Source: Bidens hawaiensis (lineage: Eukaryota > Streptophyta > Magnoliopsida > Asterales > Asteraceae). From it: a stretch of DNA of 64,000 nucleotides. Below the pieces are notes generated by a model. The model did not search any database and had not been told where the DNA came from. It was given only the letters and a program-made list of their open reading frames with translations. Made by a program: the position numbers and the translations under genes. Each line of letters starts with the position of its first letter. The stretch's first letter is position 1. Positions 48,119-59,386 of this stretch are shown here, in pieces. The stretch lies in NCBI GenBank assembly GCA_021521415.1, contig JAIQDT010005480.1, forward strand, positions 124,001 through 188,000, written 5' to 3'.

Positions 48119-48205
48119 CCCTAACTACAGGGGTCCGGGGTCAGAGCCCCTGGAAGCGGGGTTCCAGGGGCGGCAGCCCCTAGCGGGGTCCAAGGGGAAG
48201 AGGCT
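48119..48205. repeat. GC-rich, G-quadruplex-prone segment in D
   Basis: Blocks AGGGGTCCGGGGTC, GAGCCCCTGG and AGGGGCGGCAGCCCCTAG are the inverted counterpart of 17836-17935. Confidence 0.75.
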
Positions 48206-48339
48206 GAAGTTCAATTTTATTTTCATTAATAAGTCTTTACTAAAAACCTCATCAGAAAACTAAAGTTTAACTATTTAATCAATTCAAATCTTCATTTTAA
48301 ACGTTATATTTCATTATTAATTATTTACTTATCTTTAGC

Positions 48340-48760
48340 TCATATATCGTATAAGTCCATGTCTATCGTTTACGTATGTATACGCTGTTTATCTTTCGTT
48401 TATTTTGGAAAATTATCTAGCGTATAAGTCCTTGTAGACGTATAAGTTATTTAGAACGCATAAGTTGTTTCGGCGTATATGTCCATACATATACGCCCAC
48501 TTATACTTATATGGCATGCACCTACTTACGCATTACAATACATACACGGCCTTATAGACGCTATATACATATACGCCCTGTACATATGCACTACATACTT
48601 ATACAGATTACATATACATATACGCCTTTTACATATGCACTACATGCATACACGCCATATACATATATGCCACATACATATACGACTTGCATATACATAT
48701 ACGCTGCTCTATATTATAAGCTTATCATACTTATGCGTTGGACATACTTATACGTCGTAT
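48340..48760. repeat. CATATACGCC / CGTATAAGT minisatellite in D
   Basis: Many short units of ACATATACGCC, CACATACATATACG and ACGTATAAGTCC lie where other D-family LTRs carry AAGTTCGC or AACTTCGCC arrays. The open Tyr/His-rich frames across it are artefacts of the repeat. Confidence 0.8.
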
Positions 48761-50821
48761 GTCTAGACCAGCTTTATCTTTATGCGTTTTTGGGGTTTTC
48801 TTCGATTCCGGTGCCGTCAGCCGTTGTTAACCACCATGGTTGATTAGGGTTTGATCTTTTATGACATAGGTAGCTTCGGGGTGTGCAGATCTGAGCTAGT
48901 CTGGTCCTTAAGTTCGTTTTTGGTTGGTTAAACACCCGAATAAAGCTATATCTAGATCCAAACGGCTATACGGCATCACGTGACTGCGGTGTCGGGTTCT
49001 AATAAGTTGGGTCAGCTGAGATAAATTATTTCTTACCTTCGGTAGCTCTCGGATCGTTTAATATGATAGAGTAAAGAGTGTTTGGCTTAAGTGTGTGTTT
49101 TTGAAGGTGTAGGCTATGGTGTAGAGATGGATGAAAATGGAAATGATTGAGGTTTAAGGGGTATTCATACTCCCTTAAGCCCATATTTCCTTTTTAGTCC
49201 ATAATCCATTTCATTTAACTAGCCTACAATCTTCTATCTTTATTATTATTTTATTATTCCTCTACTAATTCAAGTTAATTCTTCCAGCTTAATTAATATG
49301 TTAAATATTATTCTAGGAAATTCCAGGAAGTTACAGGAATCTACGATAATCACAAACATGTAATTTCATGCAAGAATACTCAATAATCGTTAATGGTTTA
49401 TGCACAAAACAACATAAAACTATGAAGAAAATATGTGTGTTTTACAACACATCAGACATCCCCACACTTAAACCTATTTCATCCCTGAAAAAGTAAACTG
49501 TACAGGATCATAACCAATAGATTGTTGCAACTCAACTCTTGACTTTTTTCAATATTTATAATTCAAAAACATTATCAAAACATTAACCGCGATTACCAGT
49601 GGGTTGGTCCACTTTAAACCCATGCCATTTCCATACGCAACGAGGCAAATAACATGTGACGTTTTTAAGTTTATATGAACTAGTGGAAGCCAAAATTAAT
49701 AATAATATTATTTTTTCTTTTCTTTTTTTTCTAATGATTTTTTTGCTTGGTTTTAAAGACCGGAACCACCCCAAGTTGACCTAAACCTCATATCTAACTG
49801 ATCAAAACAGAATATAACATTTAAGTAAAACTGAGACAATCAAGGATATTGTTTATCCACCCAAATTTAAGCATTATGGTTTACTAGGCAGCCAATTATA
49901 TACTCAATTAAGTTCAATTAAAACTAACTAGCTAGTGTTCTGCACTACATGGCATACCCCTGTTAGCAAGCAACACCCCAAGACCATCACCATCAGTGAG
50001 TATACACGAACTCATCTGTCAGTTTACATATAACGTGAGCCTTGTGGTCCGTTTCTTAATGGTAATAGGAGGCGAGCAAGGAGACCTCATATGGCTAACA
50101 ACGTGGTTTGATCAGGTCAGTAATGTAATTTGTACTTTAAAGCACGAGTGATCAAGTTTTATGACTTATGGTTTGGCAATAAATTGTGGGTTTGCTATTT
50201 TTAAATTTTTTTAAATATTCACAAATCCACTTAGGCCATGTGAATACCCAGCTGATATACCGTTTACCTACCTATAGTCTCCGAACCCAGGAGCATCCCA
50301 TCAATACAAAATTTAAGGTTATAAAACCATATACCTATGAAGTGTCTACCACTAAAACTAGAAGTATGTTGTTTTTATGTTTATATCATGGGTTAACTAG
50401 TATACCCTAACGCTAAACCTACCCAAGCATCGTATTTCAGCATTCAGATTTTCATAAAAATATAGAAATCAAATCAAACATGAGGCTTGAGTATTCCCAG
50501 GCTTTCATCCCAAAATTATTTGTAATGCATCTCACTAAAGTTCAAGTAAATTAAGATTCAATTAAAGTCAAACATGTATTGTCTATACCAACTAAAGAGC
50601 TGAGCCCCCCGAAACTTCCCAAATTATATGCTCTGATATAAAGATTCATTTTTATTTTAAAAATTCAAGAGTGATAATGATCGGTAATTAATATCATTTC
50701 CCGTTTAATGCAAAATTTTGAAAATAAGGGACATTTTAAAACTCTTTTACTTACTTTTTTTATTTAATCCTTTCTTTAATTTTATTTTTGTTATTTATTA
50801 GTACATTTAAAACATCATTTC

Positions 50822-51938
50822 TGTCACACCCCGACCAAAGGCGGAACATGCCGGGGCGTAACGTATTGATTGGACAGTAGCTCAAAGACACTAATTAAAG
50901 CGACAATAAATATTTAATTTCATTAACATTAAACACGTACACAATTTAATAATTATAACAATTACATCATATTCTTGTATGTTGAATAATATCCTAAGGT
51001 CAAACTATTGTCTTCCAACTTGAATAGTATCAACTACTTGTACCTGTAACATGTATAAAAATAGAGTTTGTCAACACGAATGTTGGTGAGAATACATAAG
51101 TTTTAGTTTTGTATATATATATATAGAGAGAAATCACAATTCATATGTAAATGATGAGTATCACAATTCCTATGAAAATGTAAACAACTAAATAGATGTG
51201 GACCCGTTCTTATTGATACGAAATCAATGTACTTGGGTAAATGTATGATCATACTAGATGAGGATGAGATACCAACCACCAAACATAAAATAAACAATTA
51301 AGCACATAGAACATTTATCATAGAACATGCAATAATCACACATAAACATATATTGAATTGTGTTTTGAATAGATGTGGAATAAAACATAAGTAAACTTGA
51401 ATATAGTATACATGCTACCCCCAAAATGTAAAAGATGGAAAAAAGGGGTATGTAAACTCACCTTAACGAGTGGATTAACGGGAACGAGATGGCGGTAAAA
51501 GAAAATTTAAGATAAAGGCGGCGAGCTCCTCTATCGGGTTACGTCAACAAAAGTTCCGTGATTGATGATGAATTGAGTGATGACGGCCGTTTAGGGTTAC
51601 GGTTCAAAGCTTGAATGCGAAAACAATCTTAACAACAATGTATGAGTTAATTGTCTTAGGGTTTTAGGTAGCGAGGTAGGGAGGGAGGTGTGTGTAGGTT
51701 TAATTGAAAAATGGTGACGTATTTATAGTGGTTTAGGGACACTTTTGGTCGCGGTTTGGTTATTAACGAGTCAACTGTCAAATCGTTATTATGTTCTATA
51801 ATTAGACTGTCGGTGTAACTTATATAAGGTAGATGGACGATTTGGTAAAGTCAAGTCCGTTGATTATGCCGAGTTTTGCGAAACAAGAAAGAAAAGGGGG
51901 GGGGGGTGTTGGCCGATGATCGTAGGGAAGAAGAGAAG
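50822..51938 (-). mobile_element. C-family LTR fragment inside element B
   Basis: Starts TGTCACACCCCGACC with GGCGGAACATGCCGGGGCG, the complement of the end of solo LTR C (21060-21177). Homology continues through AACACGAATGTTGGTGAG and GTATACATGCTACCCCCAAA. The far end (an expected TGTTACA) is absent; the sequence passes through a G run near 51897-51906 and stops at a perfect inverted repeat. Truncated or rearranged LTR. Confidence 0.7.
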
Positions 51939-52020
51939 AAAGAAAAAAAAATTAAAACAATATTTATAGACCAAGGACCAAGATGCAAATTATAAATATT
52001 GTTTTAATTTTTTTTTCTTT
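51939..52020. repeat. Perfect 30-bp inverted repeat with 22-nt loop
   Basis: Arms at 51939-51968 and 51991-52020 are exact reverse complements (AAAG, nine A, TTAAAACAATATTTATA). The loop is GACCAAGGACCAAGATGCAA plus AT. It sits where the truncated C-family LTR meets element B's interior. Such a stem would extrude as a cruciform or form RNA hairpins. Confidence 0.95.
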
Positions 52021-52161
52021 ATAGCTGTCACTTACGAACAAACACAACACTCATCCAATCAATATTTCAGCAACGTCATGGCAAATCATGAAACGGTTAG
52101 CATCCCCACACTTGCTTCAACCTCCAGCACATCAACCATCATCAACCAACCCCATAATAAC

Positions 52162-52223
52162 CTACAAGAGAAGAGACACCTGAAATAGCAACAAAATAAA
52201 ATAATAAAAATGAAACATATTAC
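52162..52223 (-). other. Conserved putative intron in element B
   Basis: The donor follows GAGGCAACCCG (GTAATA) and the acceptor is CTTGTAG before GTTA, matching the element A intron at 15332-15410 in position but not in interior sequence. Confidence 0.45.
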
Positions 52224-52289
52224 CGGGTTGCCTCACGAAAAGCGCTAAGTTTACACAAAAAGTCTTCAGCCAAACTTGCTCCCGAAACC

Positions 52290-53161
52290 TCAATCAGGAG
52301 GCTTCTCCTTTATCCGCTTCCCATCAATACTTCTCAACACACTCCTCTTACAATTGGTCGGGAAGAAACCAACTGCACCGCTCTCACGGGCCCAAACATA
52401 CGACTTGAACTTGGCCCACCAACTCTTAGATTCCCCCAAAAATGATTCCCTGAAGTGAAACAGGAGTGACAAACTCTTCTGCACATCATGATCTCTGAGC
52501 CTAGATATCCCTCTTATTCTTTTAGCCAACTTTTTAAACCTCAACACGTCCCGAATGAATATTGAGTACAGTTCATGTTTTGGTTTCTCATAATCAAGGT
52601 GTAATGTCGAAAGAATTGAATCAACTACTACCTCATGGCTCTTTTCACAAGGCTCATTCTTGACCCCCACACTTGGCTCGTTATACAATAGATCTTCAAG
52701 CAACTTCAAATCACCAAGTGGGTCAAACTCTCATTTATCCATGACTGTAAAATCCACCAAATCATAACCAAACTCATCTCTAAAATCTTCTTCCCACAAG
52801 GGAACACATTCATCAGACTGTTTTTCCATCCCTGCATCTTCAAACTCAATAATCGGCTCACTAATTTGTGACTGGCTCATTAAACCAAGCCGAATTCCAT
52901 CTAAAGCTTGTTGGGTCGAAAATGTGTCATTTGGATTTGTATCATGGTGGATACGTAACCAATCAAACCGTACCTATGGTATTTGTTCAATGAATTCACC
53001 AGATTAGTTTTCATAACCCAGAAGATTCCCATTAAATCAAACATCAAACGTAACCGGGGGTTCACTCGATTTTTCACTTTGCAATCCAAAATCCTCTATA
53101 TCTCCATCTGCCAAATGGTGTAACGTTTTTGTTCTTTGAATCCATTCCCATCAGTCACCAT
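52290..53161 (-). pseudogene. Conserved ORF of unknown function in element B
   Basis: Homologous over its whole length to the frame at 14385-15266. It begins ATGGTGACTGATGG at 53161 and ends KRIKEKPPD, stop at 52290. A stop after the RYTIWQMEI block, a frameshift after RLRLMFDLM and a stop before EFDPLGDLK break it. The final 139 codons (LLEDLLYNEPSVGVKNEPC, ISRLRDHDVQKSLSLLFHF, SYVWARESGAVGFF) are open. Where A has its two stops, B has sense codons. Confidence 0.7.
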
Positions 53162-53361
53162 TACTGCAAACTTAAACAAAAACGGAACATGGGCACCATA
53201 TAGTACTAGACTAAAATCAATTAAAACTAAAATTAGACTAACACTAGACAATTAATAATAAGTTAATATAAAAACTAAACTAATTAATTAATCTAGATAT
53301 ATGTAAAAATACAAAAGGCAGGTCCACAAAATCGGGTCGTTCTCTAATCGCCTCAAATCAT

Positions 53362-53384
53362 GTCCCCGACAACTGCGCCAAAAA
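53362..53384 (-). other. Primer-binding site of element B
   Basis: On the minus strand TTTGGCGCAGTTGTCGGGG follows the 5' LTR by two to three bases. It is of the tRNA-Asp type and closer to consensus than element A's site. Confidence 0.75.
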
Positions 53385-53386
53385 CT

Positions 53387-54546
53387 TGATATGCAAAAAG
53401 CTATATATAAATAATAATAACTAATTCTCGCAATGCAACATGAAGTCTTAAATTTATAAAACCAAACAAACCTAACTAAGCTTCACACAAACGGTAAGTG
53501 TACCGGTCGCGTAGCAGCACAGTCTAATGGAAGTCCACATGTCGAACACAAAGACACGTGAGAACGGCTCAGATAATTAACCCTAATTTAAGTCCTGCCT
53601 AAATAATATATTTATTTATAGTATTTATTTAAAATTAAGTTAACTTAAAACTTAATTAACGGTGGAACTTAACGAAACTAACAGGAAAACTTAACGGGAT
53701 TTAACGATAATAAGAAAACGAATCACCTAGATAATATGAATTAATGGGTATAGGATGGCTCAAGTGCTAATAAGTGTTTAAAACCAGCTTCTAAAGATGA
53801 GCAAAGATAGATGCAATCAAAGCGACTGGGTCCCCACTGTCAGTTTTCCCAGCAAACCCTAATGACGTATACCTAGCTTTTAATTCACGGTTGTTTATTT
53901 ACGTACCCTAAAATAGATAAATATGATAAACATGTTCATTATAATCTGATTAAAACTTTTTTGAATGTTTAAAACTCAAAAACGAACTCACAATCGTTAA
54001 AATACTCAAAACCGACAACCGGATGATGAACCTCAAAACCGACAGCTGGTCCTCCTTGGTAATTCGTCCAAAACTGATGTATGACAGCTGAGATGATGAT
54101 AAATTCGTTCATAGGGTTTTATATATATATATATAGATGAGTTAAACGTGCTAAACAAGCCAAAATAAACAAAACTCGGTCCAACCAGGCCCATATAGGA
54201 TAAAACAGTTGGGCCTAGCTGATATCTGATCAATCTTGGCAGCTTGGGGCTCCACGCAGCGTGGCCATGGACCCCCACCTTGGTCGTGTGGCCCGGCCAA
54301 GGTTATTTCGTCCGTTTCTTTGATTTCCAGCTCGTTTATCTTCGTACGCGTATACCGGCTCCATTTGAATCCTGTTTGAGCTTATTTCTTCTTCATTTAG
54401 ACTCGTTTTTCGCTCTCTTCAACCATGGAATCTACAATAATCTCAAACATGTAATTTCATGCAATAATACTCAATAATCGTTAACGGTTTACGCACAAAA
54501 CAACATAAAAACTATCAAGAAAATATGTGTGCTTTACAACACATCA
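53387..54546 (-). repeat. 5' LTR of element B (internally deleted)
   Basis: 1160 bp against about 1700 bp in the 3' LTR. The gap lies between TTTACGTACC and AAAATAGATAAATATG near 53908. Both LTRs keep the same ends and the GCGTGGCCATGGAC..CCACCTTGGTCG block. Confidence 0.85.
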
Positions 54547-56072
54547 TGGATGTTCATGTACGTATAACATGTAACTTTACTAGCAACTATATTGTTAACA
54601 TTAACTAAAGTTTATTTATGCTATGATAGGGAGATGCCATTGAAGTCGTTGCAGATTCCAAGAATGAGTCATACTTTGACAAGAAACTCCATGTAGGCTC
54701 ATGCTCTAACAATTTACCTAATAGATTTCCAACTCGTCGTCTCCCACAAAGCATCACTAAGAATTGGAATGAGCACCATCTTTAAACCCATCCATAACAA
54801 TAACATACCAACTCACTATTTCCAGTTTGCATCATATGATATGTTGGACAGTTGAACAAAAGATCCTCAACAACTCACAAGTATTAACTACAAATTAGAA
54901 AACTAACATGCAAACAAAAATATTTCTATATTTACCTCACCTCACATCTACCTATACACAGACTTTATCAGCTACATTGAATAGGTAACTCCCATACACA
55001 AAAGAGCAAGAACGCTAATAAGGAAGATTACCTTACAAGATGAAAGGTACATAATTAGTTGTTACACTTCACTCTAAAATGAAACTAATAAACTAGTTAT
55101 GCAGAAAAAAACGTTATTGAAGTGACATTCTGGAAAGATCAGTTGTCCGAAGTCGAAGGGGATATACCAATTGGCGAGCTACTCAGAGTAACTGCAACAT
55201 CCGTTACTAAGTTTATAGGTACTAAACACCTAACCGTATACCTATTATATAATAACCAAAAGATATGACTATGCACTCGAGAGCAGTATTGTGTTAATTT
55301 ATGAGCTACGACGCACTATTGACATATGTCATGATTTCAGCTACTCAATTGCTTAATATTTTTATGTATCAGTTAGGCATACAAACAAACAAGGAAACAC
55401 TCCATCTGTAAAGCTCTGATGCTACAACGACAACCATAAATTCTTCAATTCCAGCCCTTGAAGAGTACAAAAATAAGTACGCATCACCACACATCATTAC
55501 ACAATACACATAGCACATATGAAATAATTTGCACAAGTACAATTTTATAAGTACAATCAAGTAAAAAACCAATAATACGCAAATATATATATACACACAC
55601 ACACAAGCAATTCTATACATGTGTATTGTTATAAACAGAATGTTTTGAAGTTTAAAATAGGGTTTGAGTGAAATAACAAGCTCATTGAATAGATAAACAA
55701 TTCCATACGTGTATATTATTGTGAAGAGAATGTTCTGAACTTTAGAAACATTGTTTTAGTGAAAACACAATTTGTGCACACATTGTTATTGTAACAGGTA
55801 CAAGAACATACCTAGATACATATCAAGATAATCAGAACCATTAACTACTATTGCCGAAATGCTAAAAACAGACAAGAAGGTGCATTTCCACCACTAATAT
55901 CACTATCGACCACTTTTATTAACTGCATATTATTGTAAACAATAACTAATCAAATGTTCTTTAACAGTAAGTACAACAAGAAAACCCACCTGCAATACCT
56001 AAAAAAAACCAAGTTTCGAATGTGAAGATCATCTGAAAAAACAAGATTCAAACATCATGTAAGACACTTCAC

Positions 56073-56341
56073 TAGGAATGAGAAAATTCGGGACTGGTAC
56101 AAGTACGGAAATCGGTATCGATTTGGTACTGTCGGTACCGAACCGGTACCAAAGTTTTGAGTTTCTGTATCGCTATCGGTACTGGTATTTCCCGATTTTC
56201 TTACCATCAAGATACCATCCCGGTACCGATACCGAACCGAAGATTTCGGTAACTACCGGTACCAAAAATTTATGATTTTGGGGAACGGGATTTTGGGGTC
56301 CGGGATCGGTCGGTACCGGTATGGTACTGATCTTATCCCTA
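56073..56341. mobile_element. hAT-like MITE with GGTACCGG repeats
   Basis: Ends are TAGGAATGAG and, on the complement, TAGGGATAAG, typical of one hAT subgroup. Flanking 8-mers CACTTCAC and TACCTCAC match 6/8. The interior is built of GGTACCG and CGGTACC units in both orientations. It splits the Helitron RPA-like gene. Confidence 0.7.
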
Positions 56342-56690
56342 TACCTCACTACAAAAAAATAACAACCACAGCTGCTAACAAATTATTGTTAAGTGTTAAG
56401 TAAATACAACAATCAAAGACAAAACAGGCAACATAAAAGCAGTTTTATTCAACGAGTCAGTGACAACCATGTTAAAGGCCACCTGCGGAGAAATGACACT
56501 TAAACGTCTCAACAAATATCCATACACAACACCACCACTCTTGCTTGCCATTAAAGAAATCCCTCCCCAAATAAATGTGACCTCAAGCATGACGAAACGG
56601 TCACAATCAACAGGGCATCTGCGCCTGCAACATTGTCTTCAAACACCCCAGACCCTAAAGCATCCAAAAGCAAAAATATCATACAATTAA

Positions 56691-57172
56691 CAGGTAAAAT
56701 TATTTTTACCTTTACATTATCTTTTAAACATTTCCCCACAAAATTTTAAACATTCTAACCAAACATTTTTTAACTGAAAACCTAGACAGAGCCACCAACA
56801 AAGAAAACCAAACACCAAATCAAGTGAACATTGAAGAAGCATAAAAGGTGCCCCATCTATTTTGGATAACTAAAAAGCCCCAACTCAACAACAATTAGAA
56901 GGTGGTAGTGGTTCTGTACAACAACAACCACTTATTTTGTATAGCCTAAATATTATAATGTTACTGATAATGACTGCCACGTATGTAAGTATCCTCCTTA
57001 GGCAAGTTTGAAATTTCTCACGCCAAATGGTAGGCTTAGCCTTTGTACTAACTGATGGGGACTTTTGTAGTAACTAACAATGAAATACCTGTAATAACTA
57101 ACATTAGGCTCCTGTGATGCTTCCACTTACTTTCATTTGTCGCTTATCGGCAAAAACTAAACAACCATTATG
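56691..57172. other. Probable 3' part of the Helitron, end not defined
   Basis: AT-rich, no gene. The repeated phrase TAGTAACTAAC / TAATAACTAACA occurs near 57070-57105. No CTAG end with a preceding hairpin was found. Confidence 0.35.
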
Positions 57173-59343
57173 TAACACTTGACCAAATTTATCGCTAATG
57201 TAATCGTGATTAGCAATATAATAACATTTATGAATAAAATCTTTCTTTATTAAGATTAAATCTTGCAAAGTCAACAAAAAGTCCAAATTTTGACACGTAA
57301 CGAGCATTCCTTAAAATAACCTCGGGCAGCGGGTCAGAAAATAAATTAATAATTAATATAATTAAATGGCACCAAAAATTTAAATATGTTAAAACATTGG
57401 AGATAATGTATAAACATAATTTTAGAAGGCTCGAACCGCAAAAACTGAGAAATAAGCAAACAAAAGGCAGTATAGGAATCGAAAATGACCCGACATAAAC
57501 TATTTTCATAAAAATAGTTATGATAGTCCATATTGTCAAGAATTTGATTTTGCTCAAACTCTGACAAAAATTATCAAAAACGGGATCCGATTGATTATCT
57601 AAAACTCGCAATACGTTAAATCGATTAACCAAACTATTTATATTATAACCCAACCCTTTTACTCCCCCCCCCCTTGGGCTGGCTCACCTTGACACCTCAC
57701 CACCCCAACTCATTTTTCTCCCATCCCTTGTCACCAACTCAAAGCTCCAATGATTACACCCCTAATCCAGTGTGTTGTGTTGTAACTTGTTTTATCCACA
57801 TAATCCCTATTAGCTCACCCACTCTACTCCTCCCTCTCCCTCTTTATATTACGGTATATATATACACATACACACACACATAAACATCACACATATAAAA
57901 TTCAAATCATCAAACACATACTCACATTCAAGCCTAGATCAAGAACAATGGTGATTAGCAACTAGGAAGAGGATTAAGAGGAAGGATCATCACACCCACA
58001 ACCACTACATTCTCATCTTCATCCTAAGATCTTCAAGAACACAAGTAAGTTATGATTATGAGTTAAATTATAGGGTTAAATAGGTTAGATTAGATGTTCT
58101 TGATTGATATTAAACTTAAAGATTGGAAATTATGAATGTTGGTGTGTGTGTATGTGAGTCGTGTGTATGTACGTGTGTGTAAGGGGAAGGATTGAACCCA
58201 CATACACATGCATACATTCATCTTGAAGTTCATACTTTGATTATGATATGAATACTTGGCATATATTTATTTGATAGATAATGAATTGCATACTTGAACT
58301 AAGATAGCATGCATTGTTAAAGTATAGATTGGATTAGCACATGGATCAACTGACACTTACTTGCTAGAAATAGAAACTTTGAAAACTTGAATAGAACAAA
58401 TGGATGCATGAAAATATGTCAAACTAGTTGAATGAGATAAACAATATTCCCACTTAATAATTATTGGAAAGATTGAATTAGATAAGATTATCAAAAATTA
58501 AAAGTTACTATAATATGAAACTTTGTTGATTAAACACTTAGGAAATTCATAAAAGTGATGAAATACATGAACTAATGATTTGAATGACTTGATGATTTAA
58601 TAATTTGAATGACTTGATGATGATAGGAATAATCACAAGATTGTTTAATTGATTCTTAAAAAGGACATACATGATTGCACACACATGTTAGAACCTTCAA
58701 AATAGTAATAAGAATATAGTTGAAGAGTATTAACTTGGCATGTTAGGAGAGTCATGATAATAGTTTGAAATCTTAATTTTTAAGTGTTATTATGATGTTT
58801 GTTCATATATGAAATGATAAGCTTGATTATTGACATTATTAATAAACTTAAGTTATGAATTTGAAGCTTAAAATTGATTTAAATGTGTTATATGAAACTA
58901 TGTGATCAAATCTGGAAATAAGAATGAATTATGTGTTATAATGTGTATATTTAGTTCATAGGATAATTGGCGTGGACTTAATTGCCTTATTTTACTTGTC
59001 GTTAACTTTAACGGTCGAAAAATCGGCTTTTAAACGTAAACCGACACAACGGTTAGGGACTGTTTTAAATACTCATATATAACATAAGTTAATATATTAT
59101 AAGATTACAAGATAACAAAACTTGGTTCTAACCGATTCCTGTCGCGAAAACCGACACGAAAACGTTAAAAGTTGCTATCCTAATAAAATATTAACTAAAA
59201 TGAAAAATAATATATTGTTGTGAAATAACTTCTAAAACTTAACTAATATATATATATATATATTATATATATATATATATATAAGTGTTTTCTAAGATTT
59301 AAAAGTTATATTCTATGCAAAAAGTCAAACAGTTCGTTAAACG

Positions 59344-59386
59344 CGAAACCGACGAAACCGACAAAACCGACGAAACCGACAAAATC
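59344..59386. repeat. CGAAACCGACAAAACCGA short tandem repeat
   Basis: Four to five 9-bp GAAACCGAC / AAAACCGAC units inside the LTR of element G. Confidence 0.8.

Larger units (their letters stand above)
44595..49335 (-). mobile_element. Element D: D-family solo LTR inside B's 3' LTR, TSD GGAAT
   Basis: Plus-strand boundaries are TGTAAGGCCCCGG and AGGAAGTTACA, with perfect 5-bp duplication GGAAT (44590-44594 and 49336-49340). Excision restores CCATGGAATCTAC as in the other LTR of B. It is interrupted by solo LTR E (45358-47910), leaving about 2.18 kb of its own sequence. It shares GTTGGATTTACTCATAAACA, the GTCAGCTACGCTGAGTGAG block and the 33-bp repeat with the other D-family copies. Confidence 0.9.
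43007..49454 (-). repeat. 3' LTR of element B, interrupted by D
   Basis: LTR sequence occupies 43007-44594 and 49341-49454, plus the TSD. It keeps a roughly 550-bp segment (about 43533-44083) missing from the 5' LTR. Ends are TGATGTGCGAAAAG and CACATCA as written on the plus strand. Confidence 0.85.
43007..54546 (-). mobile_element. Element B: non-autonomous Athila-like LTR retrotransposon, inverted, inside the Helitron
   Basis: Reading on the minus strand: 5' LTR 54546-53387, primer site about 53384-53362, conserved ORF 53161-52290, polypurine tract AAGTGTGGGGATGTC (about 49472-49455) and 3' LTR 49454-43007, itself broken by element D. Flanking 5-mers are TGAAT and TGGAT (4/5). TGGAT restores the Helitron protein reading CYLFVDVH, so the left copy has changed by one G-to-A. 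Same family as element A: LTRs, ORF and internal motifs match. The interior also holds an LTR copy (50822-51938). Confidence 0.87.
38426..56690 (+). mobile_element. Decayed Helitron, coding core (true ends not found)
   Basis: It contains a RepHel gene (38426-42744) followed by an RPA-like gene in pieces (42920-43006, 54547-56072, 56350-56690), the usual plant Helitron content. The RPA part is split by inverted LTR element B and by a small hAT MITE. The element's own DNA is at least 6.5 kb. Neither a 5' TC start nor a hairpin plus CTAG end was located; the 3' end probably lies before 57172. Confidence 0.75.
42920..56690 (+). pseudogene. Helitron RPA-like gene, split by element B and a hAT MITE
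   Basis: First piece 42920-43006: LLEIRVIKKWIPHARLQ and MCYLFVN. After element B, 54547-54557 completes V-D-V-H before a donor GTACGT; the acceptor ATGATAG precedes GDAIEVVADSKNESYFDK (54630 on). Later pieces are DFISYIE..VTPIHKRARTL (about 54962-55047) and NVIEVTFWKDQLSEVEGD (about 55107-55217), both typical of OB folds. The C-terminal block DKTGNIKAVLFNESVTTML (about 56412-56475) follows a MITE insertion. Stops and frameshifts separate the pieces. In plant Helitrons this protein is thought to bind single-stranded DNA. Confidence 0.75.

Noticed and set aside
48479..48843. Tyr/His-rich open frames
   Set aside because: They come from CATATACGCC-type repeats in element D.
56347..56360. CACTACAAAAAA as a CACTA transposon end
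   Set aside because: It overlaps the hAT MITE's right TSD, lies just before the RPA-like coding block of the Helitron, and no partner end was found.
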